A model generated the notes under the pieces. The model saw nothing but the letters and a program-made list of their open reading frames with translations, did no database searches and had not been told where the DNA came from. 64,000 nt of DNA from Pseudovirgaria hyperparasitica (lineage: Eukaryota; Ascomycota; Dothideomycetes; Acrospermales; Acrospermaceae), in NCBI RefSeq assembly GCF_010093815.1, contig NW_022985553.1, positions 127,511 to 191,510 on the forward strand, given 5' to 3'. Position numbers and translations under genes: made by a program. Of this stretch, positions 43,966 through 55,427 are shown piece after piece. Positions within the stretch are counted from its first letter, which is position 1; the number at the start of each line of letters is the position of its first letter.

Positions 43966-45225
43966 TCAATCAAAACTACTCCGAAACCTCATCCGCGCCT
44001 CCTCCCCCGTCCCAAACGGCACCCCAAGCTCAAACAGCCGCATGACAACATCCGCAAAATCCCTAAAAAACGCCTCATTATCCGCCGCATACACCTCCAC
44101 ATACCGCCGGAACCCCTTGTCCTTAACCAGCGCCATATCAGTCGGCAGCATCATCAAGCCGCGACTCCCGCCCACACCCTCATACTGCCGCGCGCCATCC
44201 CACTTCCGCCACCGCCACGTCTCGCCCAGAAGCAACTTGAAATACTCATTCGTCAGCACCGTCGGCGAGAACGTCCACGGCCCCTCGAACCCGCTGCGAT
44301 CAACGTGGCAGCGACCGAGCGCGTGCGCACCGCTCAGCGCTACAATCTCCCTGTCGTGCTCGAAGCCCATGCGGCCGAAGATGGCGCGGAGGTGGCTCTG
44401 TTCCTTGCGCGCGTCGGGCAGGCGGCCGTCGGGCGTGCAAAAGGCGACGTCGCGGTCGGCGCGGCCGGGCCGCCAGGGGATCTTGGGCCCTTGCATTTCC
44501 TGGATGGCGCAGACGGCGGCGAGGGTCCAGAGGTCGGAGTGGGTGAGCCAGGGGAAGTGGGCGTGGATGGGTTGGAGGAAGGCGCGGGCGGTGGAGAGGC
44601 CGGCGTTGGCGCCGTGGTCGGATTCCGGGGCGAAGCGCATGGTTGCGCCGTTGGAGCCGCCGGTTTGGGTGCTGGCGTCGTAGCTGGGGTTGGGGTTAGT
44701 GGGTGGGTGGATGGGTGAAAATGTGATTTTACCAGAGGGAAAGATGACGATGAGAGGGCTTGCTTCGAAGGAAGATACGTACGTTCCGCTCGCGTGCCAT
44801 CCTAGACGTAGTAGGATAGGCCCGTAGCTGCCGTCGTCGTAGTCGCTCTCTTCCTCGAGCCGCTTGGCGATGGCATCGTAGACCTTCTGGTAGTCTTCGA
44901 ACGTCGGCTTGAAGGGTTCCTTGGCCTGCTCTTTTACGTCGTCTGGGAGCGTCATCGTCGTGTATGCGTAGCCGGCACCACCGGCCGCGAGGGCGATGCC
45001 GATGAGCCAGGGTAGTTTGCTGCTGCTGCCGCCGCTGGGCCCGTTGCCTGATGAGGCATTATCGGCGTAGCCACGGCGGGATTGGTGGCGGCATGTTTGC
45101 TGTGCGATGGCAAAGCGGGCGGCGGCTCGGAGAGTGGATGTCTGGAGAGGGGATGACGATGACGACAGAGAAGATGCGGAGGAGCGCAGGGCGGCGCGCG
45201 AGAGTGTGCGGGCGGCGGATGCCAT
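43966..45225 (-). CDS. CCP1: Cytochrome c peroxidase, mitochondrial
   Basis: Class I haem peroxidase that reduces H2O2 with electrons from cytochrome c in the intermembrane space; 386 aa. Exons are 45225..44783 and 44683..43966 (100-nt intron GTACGT..CCCAG). A Ser/Arg/Ala-rich presequence ([16 protein letters not shown]) is followed by a hydrophobic sorting segment ([18 protein letters not shown]), as in bipartite IMS signals. Active-site residues are visible: distal Arg140, Trp143 and His144 in [10 protein letters not shown], proximal His268 in ALSGAHALG, the radical-site Trp284 in FEGPW, and Asp330 in MMLPTD. Splicing is needed to join [13 protein letters not shown]. The stop codon lies 33 bp from the CATC microsatellite. 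Confidence 0.96.
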   Translation of the reverse strand: MASAARTLSRAALRSSASSLSSSSSPLQTSTLRAAARFAIAQQTCRHQSRRGYADNASSGNGPSGGSSSKLPWLIGIALAAGGAGYAYTTMTLPDDVKEQAKEPFKPTFEDYQKVYDAIAKRLEEESDYDDGSYGPILLRLGWHASGTYVSSFEASPLIVIFPSGKITFSPIHPPTNPNPSYDASTQTGGSNGATMRFAPESDHGANAGLSTARAFLQPIHAHFPWLTHSDLWTLAAVCAIQEMQGPKIPWRPGRADRDVAFCTPDGRLPDARKEQSHLRAIFGRMGFEHDREIVALSGAHALGRCHVDRSGFEGPWTFSPTVLTNEYFKLLLGETWRWRKWDGARQYEGVGGSRGLMMLPTDMALVKDKGFRRYVEVYAADNEAFFRDFADVVMRLFELGVPFGTGEEARMRFRSSFD

Positions 45226-46349
45226 GGTGTTGTGAGGTCAAGATGGGTAGAAACAGATATGCCGGAGACGGCGACGGCGACAACAACACAGGAAAGACAG
45301 CGTGAATCAGAGGAATAGAGATGAGATTGAGAGAGAGAGAGAGAGAACGCCGATAGAAAAGCAGCAAACGCTCAAACCTACCTTACTACCACTGCCGCCG
45401 CCGCCGTTACGAGTCGGAGTAAACACCCGACAAAGTGTGAGATGCTGAGAAATGATTTCAGCGGACCGAGCCCTATGGGAATGCATAGATATGCCCTTAC
45501 AGCGGGTCCTCTTGAACCCATCAAGCCCCTAACGCCCTATCAGAGCACGTGGATCTGTGTGAATCATCGTTGTTGTCTGTGCTCTTCACAACGTTCTGAC
45601 AACAGGGGTGTCCGAGCTGGTCATGATGTGTATGTATCTATGTGCTTACGATATCGCGGGGCTTCTAGAACGTCGCACAGTCAGCCTGTCCTGTTTTTCA
45701 ATACGCTCTTCTCCTCTTTACAAGAAGCTGTGCACAGCAAACAGGGAACAGGGCAGGCCGTAAACAAATACGAATGACAATGCAGATGAGATAATGTAGT
45801 CGTGTCCGTGAGGGGAAAGTCGTCTGTCTGGTTATCAGAAAACACGATCACGGTGCCGAGCCGAGACTTCTCCAGTTAGCGCCATCCATCTAGTGTGTCA
45901 TGTTGATTGGCTAGTCCGCTCCGACTTGGCAGGGTCTGTTTCCTGCTTATCTTCCACTGTCATCACTGTCATGTTAGTATATATACAGATACTCGCTGTC
46001 CCATCTGCTATGCTGCTTTTGCATCTTCATGAGAGTGGAATGAATGCACAATCTCGAAGCAAGTTGAACTTGACCACTCAGAACTCAAAGTCAAGTAAAA
46101 ACTATATGTCGAATACACATCTGTCTGTCGTCCGGAGATCTCAATTAAGCACACATGTCACCAGAAACCGAGGCTGGATAGCCAATGAGCAATTAATGAG
46201 ATTGGTTATGTGCTCCTGGGACTGACTTCATGGTGAGACGCCCTGGTTATCCAGAATCTAAATGAAAATTCTATCCCAAAAACTCCCTATCGTACAGCAA
46301 CACTATGAACAGGTCCGTGTTGAGCCTTCTAGAATGCCCCCTATCGTAT
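45226..46349. other. Intergenic region upstream of CCP1
   Basis: 1.1 kb between the CCP1 start and the acyl-CoA oxidase end. It holds a (GA)n tract at about 45329-45347, roughly 100 bp upstream of the CCP1 ATG. No gene is supported. Confidence 0.5.
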
Positions 46350-48576
46350 TTACAACTTGCTCTGGAATAGCGTCTTGTCATTGGGGAATGGGTTGATCGT
46401 GACATCGTTCAGCGGGTTGAGCTGACTCGCGCGGTAAAACATGTCCTCGTACACCTTTCCGTCATATCGTCCCAAACTGCTATCCAACTGCCAATCCGGG
46501 AAGTCCCAAGCATCCACCAGGCGGACCGCATGTGGCCTGATCTCCTCAAGCAGTCTCATAACGGCAGTCGCGCGCGTCAGCTGGATCTGCTTAACGGTAC
46601 ACGCACCACTCGTGAAGAACTCGCTCGCCTCGCTCTCGAGCGTGTGCAGCGCATACAAGCGGAAGAGCTTATGCAGGAGCGCCGTCGTCTCGTTGGAGAG
46701 CTCCGCGCGTGTGTTTCCGGCACTGAGGGTGGCATAGAAGTTCTTGACGACGAGATACTGCGAATGGGCGCGCGAGAGGCGGTAGAAGTCGACTAGGAGC
46801 TCATTCCACGACTTCTTCTCAACGTCGCGGTGGCGCAGGGCTTCAAAGGTCAGGTACGAGGTGCGCCAGGCAAATGCTGCAACAATGTCTTCGTCCTTGG
46901 AGCCGATGTCGAAGGCGGCACCAATGTCGCGCTTCGTGTGGAAGTTGGTGAGAATGCGAGTGGTGTCGTTGGTGGGACGCTCGCCGTTGAGAACGGACCG
47001 GGCGGCTTTGAGGAGCTAGAGACGGTCAAATGATAGGCTTTGGAAAGAGAGGCAGATCCTTTTAACTTACATAGCGGGCGACTTGCTGGGTCAGCATGTA
47101 ATTGTCGCCTTCCCATGTCGTGGTAGGGAGGTAGTCGGCGTACCAGGGACCGATACCGCTGAAACTGCTGTACCCGTGACCACCACAGGCACGTCGGCAT
47201 ACCTCCAGGCCTTCAGCAGCAGTGCTACTTGCAAGAGACTTGAGACCACAGGACGTGGCGTGGAGGTCGGCTACCAGATCGCTTCCTGGTGATGTTTCTT
47301 CCGGACCGGCACCACGAGGATTGCTTTCCTCGGTTTTCTCCTTATTCACAGCCTTTTGGTTTTCCTGGTACAGCTCCATCATGGCCTTACCAGTGAAATG
47401 TAGAGCATATGTCGCAGCAAGTAGGGTCAAGAGACGGACTTGAACCATGCGGTAGTTGAGAACCGGAGTCTCTCCCCGTTGATCTTTTGCGTCACGATCC
47501 TGGAACTGTCTTCGGATTGCACAGTAGCGCACAGCAATGGTCACACCCCGCGCCAGAACACCTCCAGCTTGCATGACGATGCTGCTGCGGATGAAGGTAA
47601 GGGTGCCATACACTAAGGTGGCTCTGCTTGGCTGGATGTACTTGTTGGTGTTGGGGTCAACGCCAGAGAATCTTGCCAGCATGTTCCGGTGGGGAATCTT
47701 AACCTTATTGAAGAGTAAGAAACCGTTGTCCATGGTACTAAAATACCGTCAGTCAATAATTCCACATCCGCGCCACGTGCACCTACTTGTAACCAAACTT
47801 AGGGCCAATGTCTCCAACATAGATGTTCTCGAGGGGTTGGTGTGTCTTGAGGTCCCGAATCTGAACCACGAAAGGATGGGGTCCATATGGCTTTCCATTG
47901 ATAATCAATTGTGCCATGACAACAGCATGGTTAGCAGTTCGGCCCAGGGATCCAATCCACCACTTGCTTGCAGTGAGATGTGGTGAATGAATCACAAAGG
48001 TCTTGTCAGAGGGATCCCAGACAGCCACAGTCTCAAGTCCACGGACATTTGAACCATGGCCAAGCTCGGTTTGAGCGTAGCATCCTATATACTCGTATTT
48101 CCGTGCTTTCTCAAGGAAGAGCTTGTGCTGTTCTGGAGTTCCCTGTTCCTGGAGCGTTTTCCTGTGTGGCCATGAGCCACAGATCTTCACGGAGTTCCAA
48201 GTGAAACTTACAGAAACATGCTATCATGAAGACCATATGGGCCAGGCTCGCTGATGAGATCGACAGCTGTGTAGTGCTCATCATACGACCAGTTGTTCTT
48301 TGCAGAGATCTGAGCAAGTCTCTTGGCACGCGCGAGAGCTGTCTCGAATCGATCGACTCTACCAGCGAAATAGTTCTGAGACTTGTCGAATGCCTCATCA
48401 GACTCTAGGACCTTCAGAATACGCTGTTTACGCTCCCGAGCTTCATTTCCGAATAGAAAGGTTGAAAGCTCCTCGACAGGGAGATTGGATCTCCCACGCT
48501 CCTGCTTGAGAAGCTCGCTACCCTGTGGCCCTGAAGGCGTCAACTTCTTAACCCACTCTGGTGGAGGTGGAGGCAT
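46350..48576 (-). CDS. POX1: Peroxisomal acyl-CoA oxidase
   Basis: FAD enzyme of the first step of peroxisomal beta-oxidation: acyl-CoA to trans-2-enoyl-CoA plus H2O2. Exons are 48576..48212, 48161..47787, 47737..47071 and 47015..46350 (690 aa). The start MPPPPPEWVKKL at 48576 is chosen over an ATG 30 nt upstream. Motifs: GCYAQTELGHGSNVRGLET (FAD and substrate region), PHLTASKWWIGSLGRTANHAV, FGY|NTMDNGFLLFNKVKIPR-like PHRNML, and CGGHGYSSFSGIGPWYADYLP with TWEGDNYMLTQQVARY|LLK. The protein ends FQSKL, a canonical PTS1. Two CCGAGG boxes upstream suggest fatty-acid induction. Confidence 0.96.
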
Positions 48577-49178
48577 TTTGACAATTATGTTATGATATTG
48601 AAGCAAATAATAGGATCAAATGACAAGAGAGAGAAGATTTCACAACTGGGTAACCTTCGCCTTAAGTCAATGATGCAGTGGGTCCAGGCCTGACCTGCTC
48701 CATGTTAGACCCGAGGTAGATCATTGACGGTAACGCCTATGTTTCCTCTTTCAGCACATAGACCGAAGAATCACCGAGCTAATCTTATCTTTGAACCGAG
48801 GCTTCTTCCTAATCCGCTCAATAACCTTTGGATATCAAATATTTCATATGCATGACACGTAAAAGTGCTCTGACTTTGATGTTGGGATCTCTTGTGACAC
48901 CGAGATGGAAGTCGTGAAACGTGGTACTGCATTGTCCCTATTATTACAACAGGTGTAGGGCTGCGTTGTCAGGGATCCGCAGCCTGTAAGAGGTCGACCT
49001 CGACCAGCCTCTCCAATTCTCTCATTCGCATTGCCACACGTCGCGACTCAGGTAGCCACCAGCCATTTCTCTTGGTGAAAGTGGGTGGTATTTACAGTCC
49101 GGCCTCATCGTGAGTTTCCTCCGGTCTTCCCCAACCCCTAACCATTGAATCTCGTTTCCCCACGCTGCACTGCCCCGC
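48577..49178. promoter_or_regulatory. Divergent POX1/GPI-protein promoter with two CCGAGG boxes
   Basis: 602-bp divergent region. CCGAGG at 48711-48716 and 48796-48801 lie 135 and 220 bp upstream of the POX1 start. This is the reverse complement of CCTCGG, the core bound by FarA/FarB in Aspergillus and Ctf1 in Fusarium. No further gene. Confidence 0.55.
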
Positions 49179-50569
49179 ATGCGGCCTTCCAACCTCCTGC
49201 TCAGTCTCTCACACGCAGCAGGTCTCTGCCTTACCCTCATTCCACACACCGTCATATGCGAAACACAATGGCCGTACAATCTGCCCCCTCACATAAAATA
49301 CCATCCGGAAGATGAAGTTCACGTCAAGAGGCACCTCAGCATCCAGGAGCGAATAGGATGGGAGAACCCTAGTGGGGTCCGGAAAATGAGCGTGAATGAG
49401 GGCGAGAAATTCCTCCTCGAATATTGGCAGTTCAAAGAGCCGGATATCTCCAACAATGCGACAGTGGCGCTTATAGCTGCACAGCCTCTTCGACCGGTTA
49501 TTGAACGGGACAATGAGAGGGACTACTTCATAAGACATGCGATTCGCGACATCTTCCAGAGAAGAGGCTATCAATGCCCAGGTGGCACACGGAGTTGTAT
49601 CTCTATAGATCGGCCAAACAGTTGTTGTGGCTCAAACGACGTTTGCACACTCATCGAAGATACTGGACTAGGCGACGTAGGCTGCTGTGCTTCAGGGTCT
49701 GACTGCAGAGGGACTATTTCACAGTGTGACACAGGAGCTGGATACTCGAGCTGCCCAGATTCCCCAAATGGAGGCTGTTGCATACCCGGGTATAGCTGTC
49801 AGGACGTTGGGTGTAAGTCACTGTAGAAAAAAGGTTATTCGTAGAGATATGCTAATGTCAGCTAGGTATTGCTGTAAACACGCAGATAGTCACCCGGACC
49901 TTCAACCCACCTCCATCTTCATCCACCACGCCTCCTCCTTCCTCACCTCCACCTTCAAATTCGCCGAGCTCGAGTCTATCCTGTAGCCCAGGTTTCAGAT
50001 CATGCCCAGCGAGCCAGGGAGGCGGATGTTGCGCTACAGATCGTGCATGTGGATCGCATACATGCCCAGCTTTGTCTACGGGGCCGCCTACGTCGGCTGG
50101 GGCAGCGCCTCCCGTTCGGCCAACATCTGAGTCTGGTTTGATCACGACAGGCCCGGAAACATCTGCAGGGCCTGATGCGTGCCCGACAGGCTTCTACATG
50201 TGTAGCGCATACTACAGAGGCGGATGCTGTAGAGTTGGAAGGAATTGCGACAGTACATCTTGCCCTGCAACGAATACCGAGATATTGAACACGAATGGAA
50301 TCACGATTGGGGCCCCAGCTGGTGCGACCGTTGCTCCAATACCGAGTCCGAGTTGCGCAACTGGCTGGTTCATTTGTGGTGCTGATGAAGGCAGCGGATG
50401 TTGTCCGACCGGGTATAGCTGTGGATCTGGTGATACATGCATGGCAACGGAGAGCGGGGCTCCAAACGTGGCGAAAGAACCACCAAGCATGGCTGCAAGT
50501 GGTAATCGAGTATGTTGGTGTTTGCTAACTATCGCGTGGTTCTCGGGTGTTGCAATGTTGCTGCTATAG
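49179..50569 (+). CDS. GPI-anchored Cys-rich cell-surface protein with CC repeats
   Basis: Unrecognised family, 445 aa. Exons are 49179..49812 and 49866..50569, joined at GC|IAVNTQ by a 53-nt intron. The N-terminal hydrophobic stretch (LLLSLSHAAGLCLTLIPHTVI) is a signal peptide. Residues about 30-125 form a non-repetitive region. From about 130 onward there are five Cys modules sharing a central CC: PNSCCGSNDVC, NGGCCIPGYSC, GGGCCATDRAC, RGGCCRVGRNC and GSGCCPTGYSC, separated by Ser/Thr/Pro/Gly linkers (mucin-like, likely O-glycosylated). The C terminus (RVCWCLLTIAWFSGVAMLLL) is a hydrophobic tail after small residues (SMAASGN), as in GPI signals. Probably cell-wall or plasma-membrane attached. 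Confidence 0.82.
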
Positions 50570-51415
50570 CGCGGTGAAAACCTCTGAATGATAGGCTTGA
50601 GTACGACTGCAAATGACTGTACATACACACTGCTCACGACCTTACGACATACTCATCCTGAAGCGTTGACTAGCATTGCAAATTTAGAAATTGAATCATG
50701 AAGGCGGGCTTACAATTGCACCTCAGAATTGTGCATGTGATAGGCATGGATGCATTCAACATCAAAAGTTGACGTGTCCGTAGCCGGGTTCGTGCTGCCA
50801 GGTTCCCTGGTCGTTGAATCTGAACCTGAAGGTGCGGCGAGTCACTAGATACAAGTTCTTCTGTGAGAACGAACAACATCCAAAAGCTTGCGTACATTAT
50901 ATATACAAGCCTACAAGCTCGTATAGTTAATAGTTACAAGAAGTGGTTTCCGACGTCAAACAGCTCCTGAAGGCCAGGGTGGGGACGAGGTTGCGGGCAC
51001 CTGGCCCCACCCATCCATCCATCGACAATTCACAGAAGCTAACGTTCTACACTTGATCACTACACCTCATTGCAGACCGAACATCCTCTTGTATATCCTC
51101 GACCCTCGATCTTGATTCTCGACCGTCACCTCCATACCATAATCCGCTCACCGCTCACCTGGTACAGCTACCCTCGAGCTCGTAGCCCTCTACAGAGCAA
51201 TTCACTTCTACACAGCTACCCCTCCCTGTCACTGACGCAACAAACCCTCACGATTCACTTTGTTCACTTCGGCCGCCCCACTTATTCGCTGGACCGCAAT
51301 CTCAGCTATATAACTAGGCAGCCGGGAGTCAGACTTGATGGAGGCACCTTGGCTACTGGCCTTATCGCAACTGCCTTGAAGACTTGGTCTTCAATTGCTA
51401 GCGAAGCCAGAAACT
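50570..51415. other. Intergenic region and carrier 5' leader
   Basis: About 0.85 kb with no supported gene. From 51060 onward the plus strand is C/T-rich like a fungal 5' leader, ending at the carrier start. Confidence 0.5.
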
Positions 51416-52878
51416 ATGCCGGAAACTCGCGATGACGGTCAGCTTCCAAAGCCACAGTCTGAGAAAGAGAGAGCACACCAGATATCTCGGCGCCTTTTGT
51501 TGACTCACCAGGGCTTCAAAGTGGCGAAGGAGTACCGTACAGAAATTGCTGCTAGCAGTAGCAGCTTGTTATCAACACTGGCCGCGGTGAGTGAAGAGGA
51601 CGTCCAGTTACCATTGACGGGCTGACATACGCTACAGTATCCTCTAGACTCCGTCAAGACTCGCATGCAAGCGTATGTGCCAGTTCTATTTCCGTCACTT
51701 GGCTATCACTGACCTCTTTCAGGTACAAGTTCTCTTCGTTCGCCGATTGTGTTGAACATACGTATAGGTCTGAAGGTCTCCATGGATTCTGGAGAGGTGA
51801 GTAATAGCATCATTGGACAATTGCGTGTGGCTAACGTCAATTGAACAGGTGTCTGGTCTCCACTAGCAAGCATTACACTGGTTCGCACGGTATCGTTCTC
51901 CATCTATCAAAAAGCAAAGTACACGTACGATAGCTGGATCTTTAGATCAACCGGGCAGTCACCGCTCGTGGTGGCCAACACCAAGAATGCAATGCCGACT
52001 CTTGCAACCATGGCATGCTTTGGAGCCGCAGGTGCAACCGCAGGCTGTGTTATATCTTTCATTGCTTGTAGGTCGAAAGCTGACAAACATCCTTGAATAT
52101 CACTGACTAGAACCCTAGGTCCTTTTGAACTGACCAAGCTCAGCGCACAGATTGCAGTCCTGATGTCAAAGGGCAATGGTAGAGGTGAAGCGACTGCGAA
52201 AGAAACGGCAAGAGGCAAGAGCTACGAGCAGCTGGGAACCTGGAAGACTGCCAAGCAGATCGTCAAGTACAGAGGCTTCGCTGGACTCTATTCCGGCTTT
52301 CACCTTCATACGCGTAAGCTCAGTAATGTCTGTTGACCTACAGACTTGCTAACATTCATAGTTCGCGACACCATCGGCACCGGTATCTACTTTATGACCT
52401 ATGAGAGTGCTAAGCAGGTTCTTGCCAACGCACGCGGCAATTCTCCAACCAGTCCTGCGGCTGTAGTCGTTGCTGGTGGACTCTGCGGCCTCGTTAGTTG
52501 GGCATGCGTACGTGTCTCAAGCTGCGAACCCGAATCGTGAGGCTAATACAATCCGTAGATCTATCCAATCGACTCTGCAAAGAGCATCTATCAGCGCAAT
52601 TGCTTGACCAGCGACAAGAAGGACACTAAAAGGCCTAAAGTTCAATTCTTCAATCCTCGCATGTATCGAGGTACGTTCAGTCTGTCGCATACTCCGCTTA
52701 TAGCGCACTAACCGTTTTCTCAGGTCTCACTGTTTCGATGACCCGCTCATGTATCGTCAATGCCGTCTTCTTTTCAGCCTTTGAGATGACAAAGAAGTAT
52801 ATTAACCATTTCGAATATGATGAGGATATCATCAGACGTGGATTGGAGCAGCAGGAAGAACTTGCATCTCGGAAGTAG
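51416..52878 (+). CDS. Mitochondrial carrier (SLC25) protein, eight exons
   Basis: Inner-membrane carrier of unknown substrate, 368 aa. Exons are 51416..51586, 51638..51672, 51723..51796, 51849..52067, 52119..52313, 52362..52507, 52559..52670 and 52724..52878. All introns are about 48-55 nt with GT..AG ends, and every junction keeps frame. Three signatures appear: YPLDSVKTRMQ, CPFELTKLSAQ and YPIDSAKSIYQ, with RSEGLHGFWRG, YRGFAGLYSGF and FNPRMYRGL marking the matrix helices. It ends EELASRK. The second and third signatures depart from the usual PxD/ExxR/K pattern in detail, and I cannot place it with a yeast carrier. The density of introns, including a 35-nt exon, is unusual for this window. 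Confidence 0.87.
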
Positions 52879-53687
52879 TGATAAGTATCGACTTACGCAG
52901 GTACGAAATGGAACATGGAGCATTGTAGGACAACAGTGGGAGGCTTCGTCGTGTTCTTTCTTGGAGTAAGACTTTTGGGTCATTTACTCAAAACGGATAT
53001 CGGAACGGCTTGCATCATCACGCGGAGTCTCACGGAGTTGTTCGTGTTAATCTTCACGTCTCATCGGAAGGTTCAGTTGGGCGCTTCTTCACTTCACTGG
53101 GTTATATGGGTGTAACTGAGCACATAGCCGTCGGTGTTTCTCGTCTAGGAATGGTCCCTTGGTAGGATCTGTCATTATACGCAGTACATTCGAACACGGA
53201 TCTGATTATCATGAACTTTGCTAATTGTGTTCCTACGTTCTTGAATCCACCAGATGTAGCTAATGAAGATATGATACAGGTCAATCATCTAGCATCATTC
53301 GGTGGCCATGGTTCAATCCAGAATACTACCACTTCACGAAGAAATCTTGGCTACGGTAGCTAGCCTGGGCTTGAGTCGCATCCTGGAGATAACTCCGGAA
53401 CGCTAAAGGTAAAGGAGGACCGCGGCAAGCCCACTACAGCTGAAAGGTCAATCTAAACTATGCGCTTATACGTTTATCAACTCCTGAATCTCCGCTTTAC
53501 TATCATCATGAATCCATTAATCCAACATCCGTGGAGCCTCCAATGGTGTATACAATGCGCTTCATAAATCCAACACCGATCATTACATCAGCCGCGCGCC
53601 ACGCCACGCGCCTTGACGCGGCAATGGATCCATGTACCCCGGCTTTCTGTCCACTCTAACCAACCATTCAATACCACAAGAGGCCGC
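52879..53687. other. Intergenic region
   Basis: 0.8 kb with no supported gene. A CGCG-rich patch (CCGCGCGCCACGCCACGCGCC) lies near 53591-53611. Convergent 3' ends of the carrier and the small Cys-rich gene. Confidence 0.5.
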
Positions 53688-53912
53688 TCACAAGTCGTCC
53701 AACTGATACTCCAGCGTGACATCCTCGGAGCATGCATCACAATAGTAGTTTGAGAAGCCGCCGCACTTGACCTTCATCTTGAGACACATGTCGACGCTCC
53801 AGACGTCGTAGGAGTAGCCCGAGAGAGTCCGATTTGGGCAAATTTCAATGCTATCGGACCACATGTAGGTTTCGTGTCCGCAGATGTACCAGGAGTAGGT
53901 GTAGGAACACAT
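53688..53912 (-). CDS. Small Cys-rich protein
   Basis: 74 codons, no intron, no signal peptide. It starts MCSYTYSWYICGHETYMW, the MCxY..CGH opening seen in many small fungal proteins. Further Cys: EICPNRT, DMCLKMKVKCGG and YYCDACSEDV; the two Cx2C/CxH-like pairs could bind zinc. It ends with an acidic tail (LEYQLDDL). Eight Cys and Trp/Tyr enrichment make chance unlikely despite the short length. Function unknown; such genes are often expressed under stress or in planta in related fungi, but that is general experience and not shown here. Confidence 0.6.
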   Translation of the reverse strand: MCSYTYSWYICGHETYMWSDSIEICPNRTLSGYSYDVWSVDMCLKMKVKCGGFSNYYCDACSEDVTLEYQLDDL

Positions 53913-55427
53913 TTTTGTAACTGGATGGTTTGGGAGGTAGCGGTGTATTTGAGCTTACTAGAAGAGGTGCCTGTGTCGGTTTAATGGGCTGGTAATGCAA
54001 TCCTGGACTCGCATACGGACCTTCAGCGCACTCTCTCTGCCTTCTTATAAGAAGAGGGTCAAAACTGACTGAGTATAACGACTATGAGAATAATCAATCG
54101 AGGAGTGTATAAGTGGGACCTCTGGTACTAAATGAAGAGCGCCGCAATTCATGTGCCAGGCAACAGCCGCGAGTTGTACAAACCGGTGAATCCAGCGAAG
54201 TAAGGATACCGCTCTAACATCCATCCATCAACCGTCGGCACTAGCCAGCATTTATATAACATGCTGTTGTCTTATCTCACGTACTGCAGAGCGCGGATGT
54301 AGCGCCAAAAAGCTGATGTACCTAAACGACCCCTTGCCCCAGCAACGTGGAACCTGAGGTATCCAGGATCTGACAGAATGAAGATGCATAATACATTGGT
54401 GCAGATATACCTATAGCAATGACTTGCGCAGGGCGTGTGCCGAAAGAAGGGCTTCCCTGGGATGGACAGCAGTCAATAAGTCAACAAGTCAACATTGTCC
54501 TCTTCCGATCTGGCGGGACGTCTCATGCAACTTCATTGCTTGTTCAAGTAATCGGCGTTTGACCGATCGGAGACTGACGACCGTGAGAGGCACCACTGAA
54601 CTTGAGTGAACGTAGCAGGATGTGATTTGGCGGCTGAAGTTGCATGTGTGATGTGATAAGTCGAACCTCTCCTGCGCCTCGCAGGCCATTGGTCTTTGTT
54701 GCTGGCAACGGAACAATAGTCTGCATCTTTGACAACTCAGAGACCAGGCAGTTGATCCGACGACCTCAAATCCTTGAGGACGGTGGCTGACATGAAAGAT
54801 AAACAGCGGCCTCAGACATTTCTCTGCGGTATACCAGTAGTTATCCTCGTGCCAACTTAGCCTCAACTTCGAGGACGAGAATCAAGATGATTCTGCAAGT
54901 GCCCATGACTGGCTCTTACGTTTTCACGATACTCATGCAGGGTTGAGGGCCACGACTGTTGCGACGAATCTCGTTCGTAGTCCTGATTGGTCCATAGACT
55001 TACGTGTCTCTTTACCGACTATGTACTAATCATGCTAACCGACTTACGGATCTGAAGCAGTGGCATTGTGCCTACTTCAAATCAGGGCTCCCATCAAACT
55101 ATGGAAATGTAATGTTCGCCTCAACGAACTTCCAAGAATTCGACTCGTTGTGTGACTAAGATGCAATGACGTAAATCGATGAAAGGGAAATACATGTATC
55201 GAGAAACTCCGCTGTAAACAAACCGACTGACTGAAACAGGACGAGGCGACAGCTTGTGTACAAACATACGTGTACATCATGACGAACGAATTATATATGG
55301 CCACAAGTATCGTCGCAACTAACTTCGCAACGCACACTGTCCGATCCATGTTCGAAAAGCGATCATATGACGGACCCAAGAGCAGTAGAACGCTAAATGC
55401 CTTAAAACCAATATCGCCAAAGTCAGA
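53913..55427. other. Long intergenic region, no supported gene
   Basis: 1.5 kb between the small Cys-rich gene and the syntaxin gene's end. The short frames lack motifs or splice continuity. No repeat or RNA gene recognised. Confidence 0.45.

Noticed and set aside
43650-43969. Met-Asp-Gly-Trp repeat ORFs on the minus strand
   Set aside because: Pure translation of the CATC microsatellite.
43682-44683. 333-codon plus-strand ORF starting in the CATC repeat
   Set aside because: Made of microsatellite Ser-Ile-His-Pro units, the N gap and antisense CCP1 sequence.
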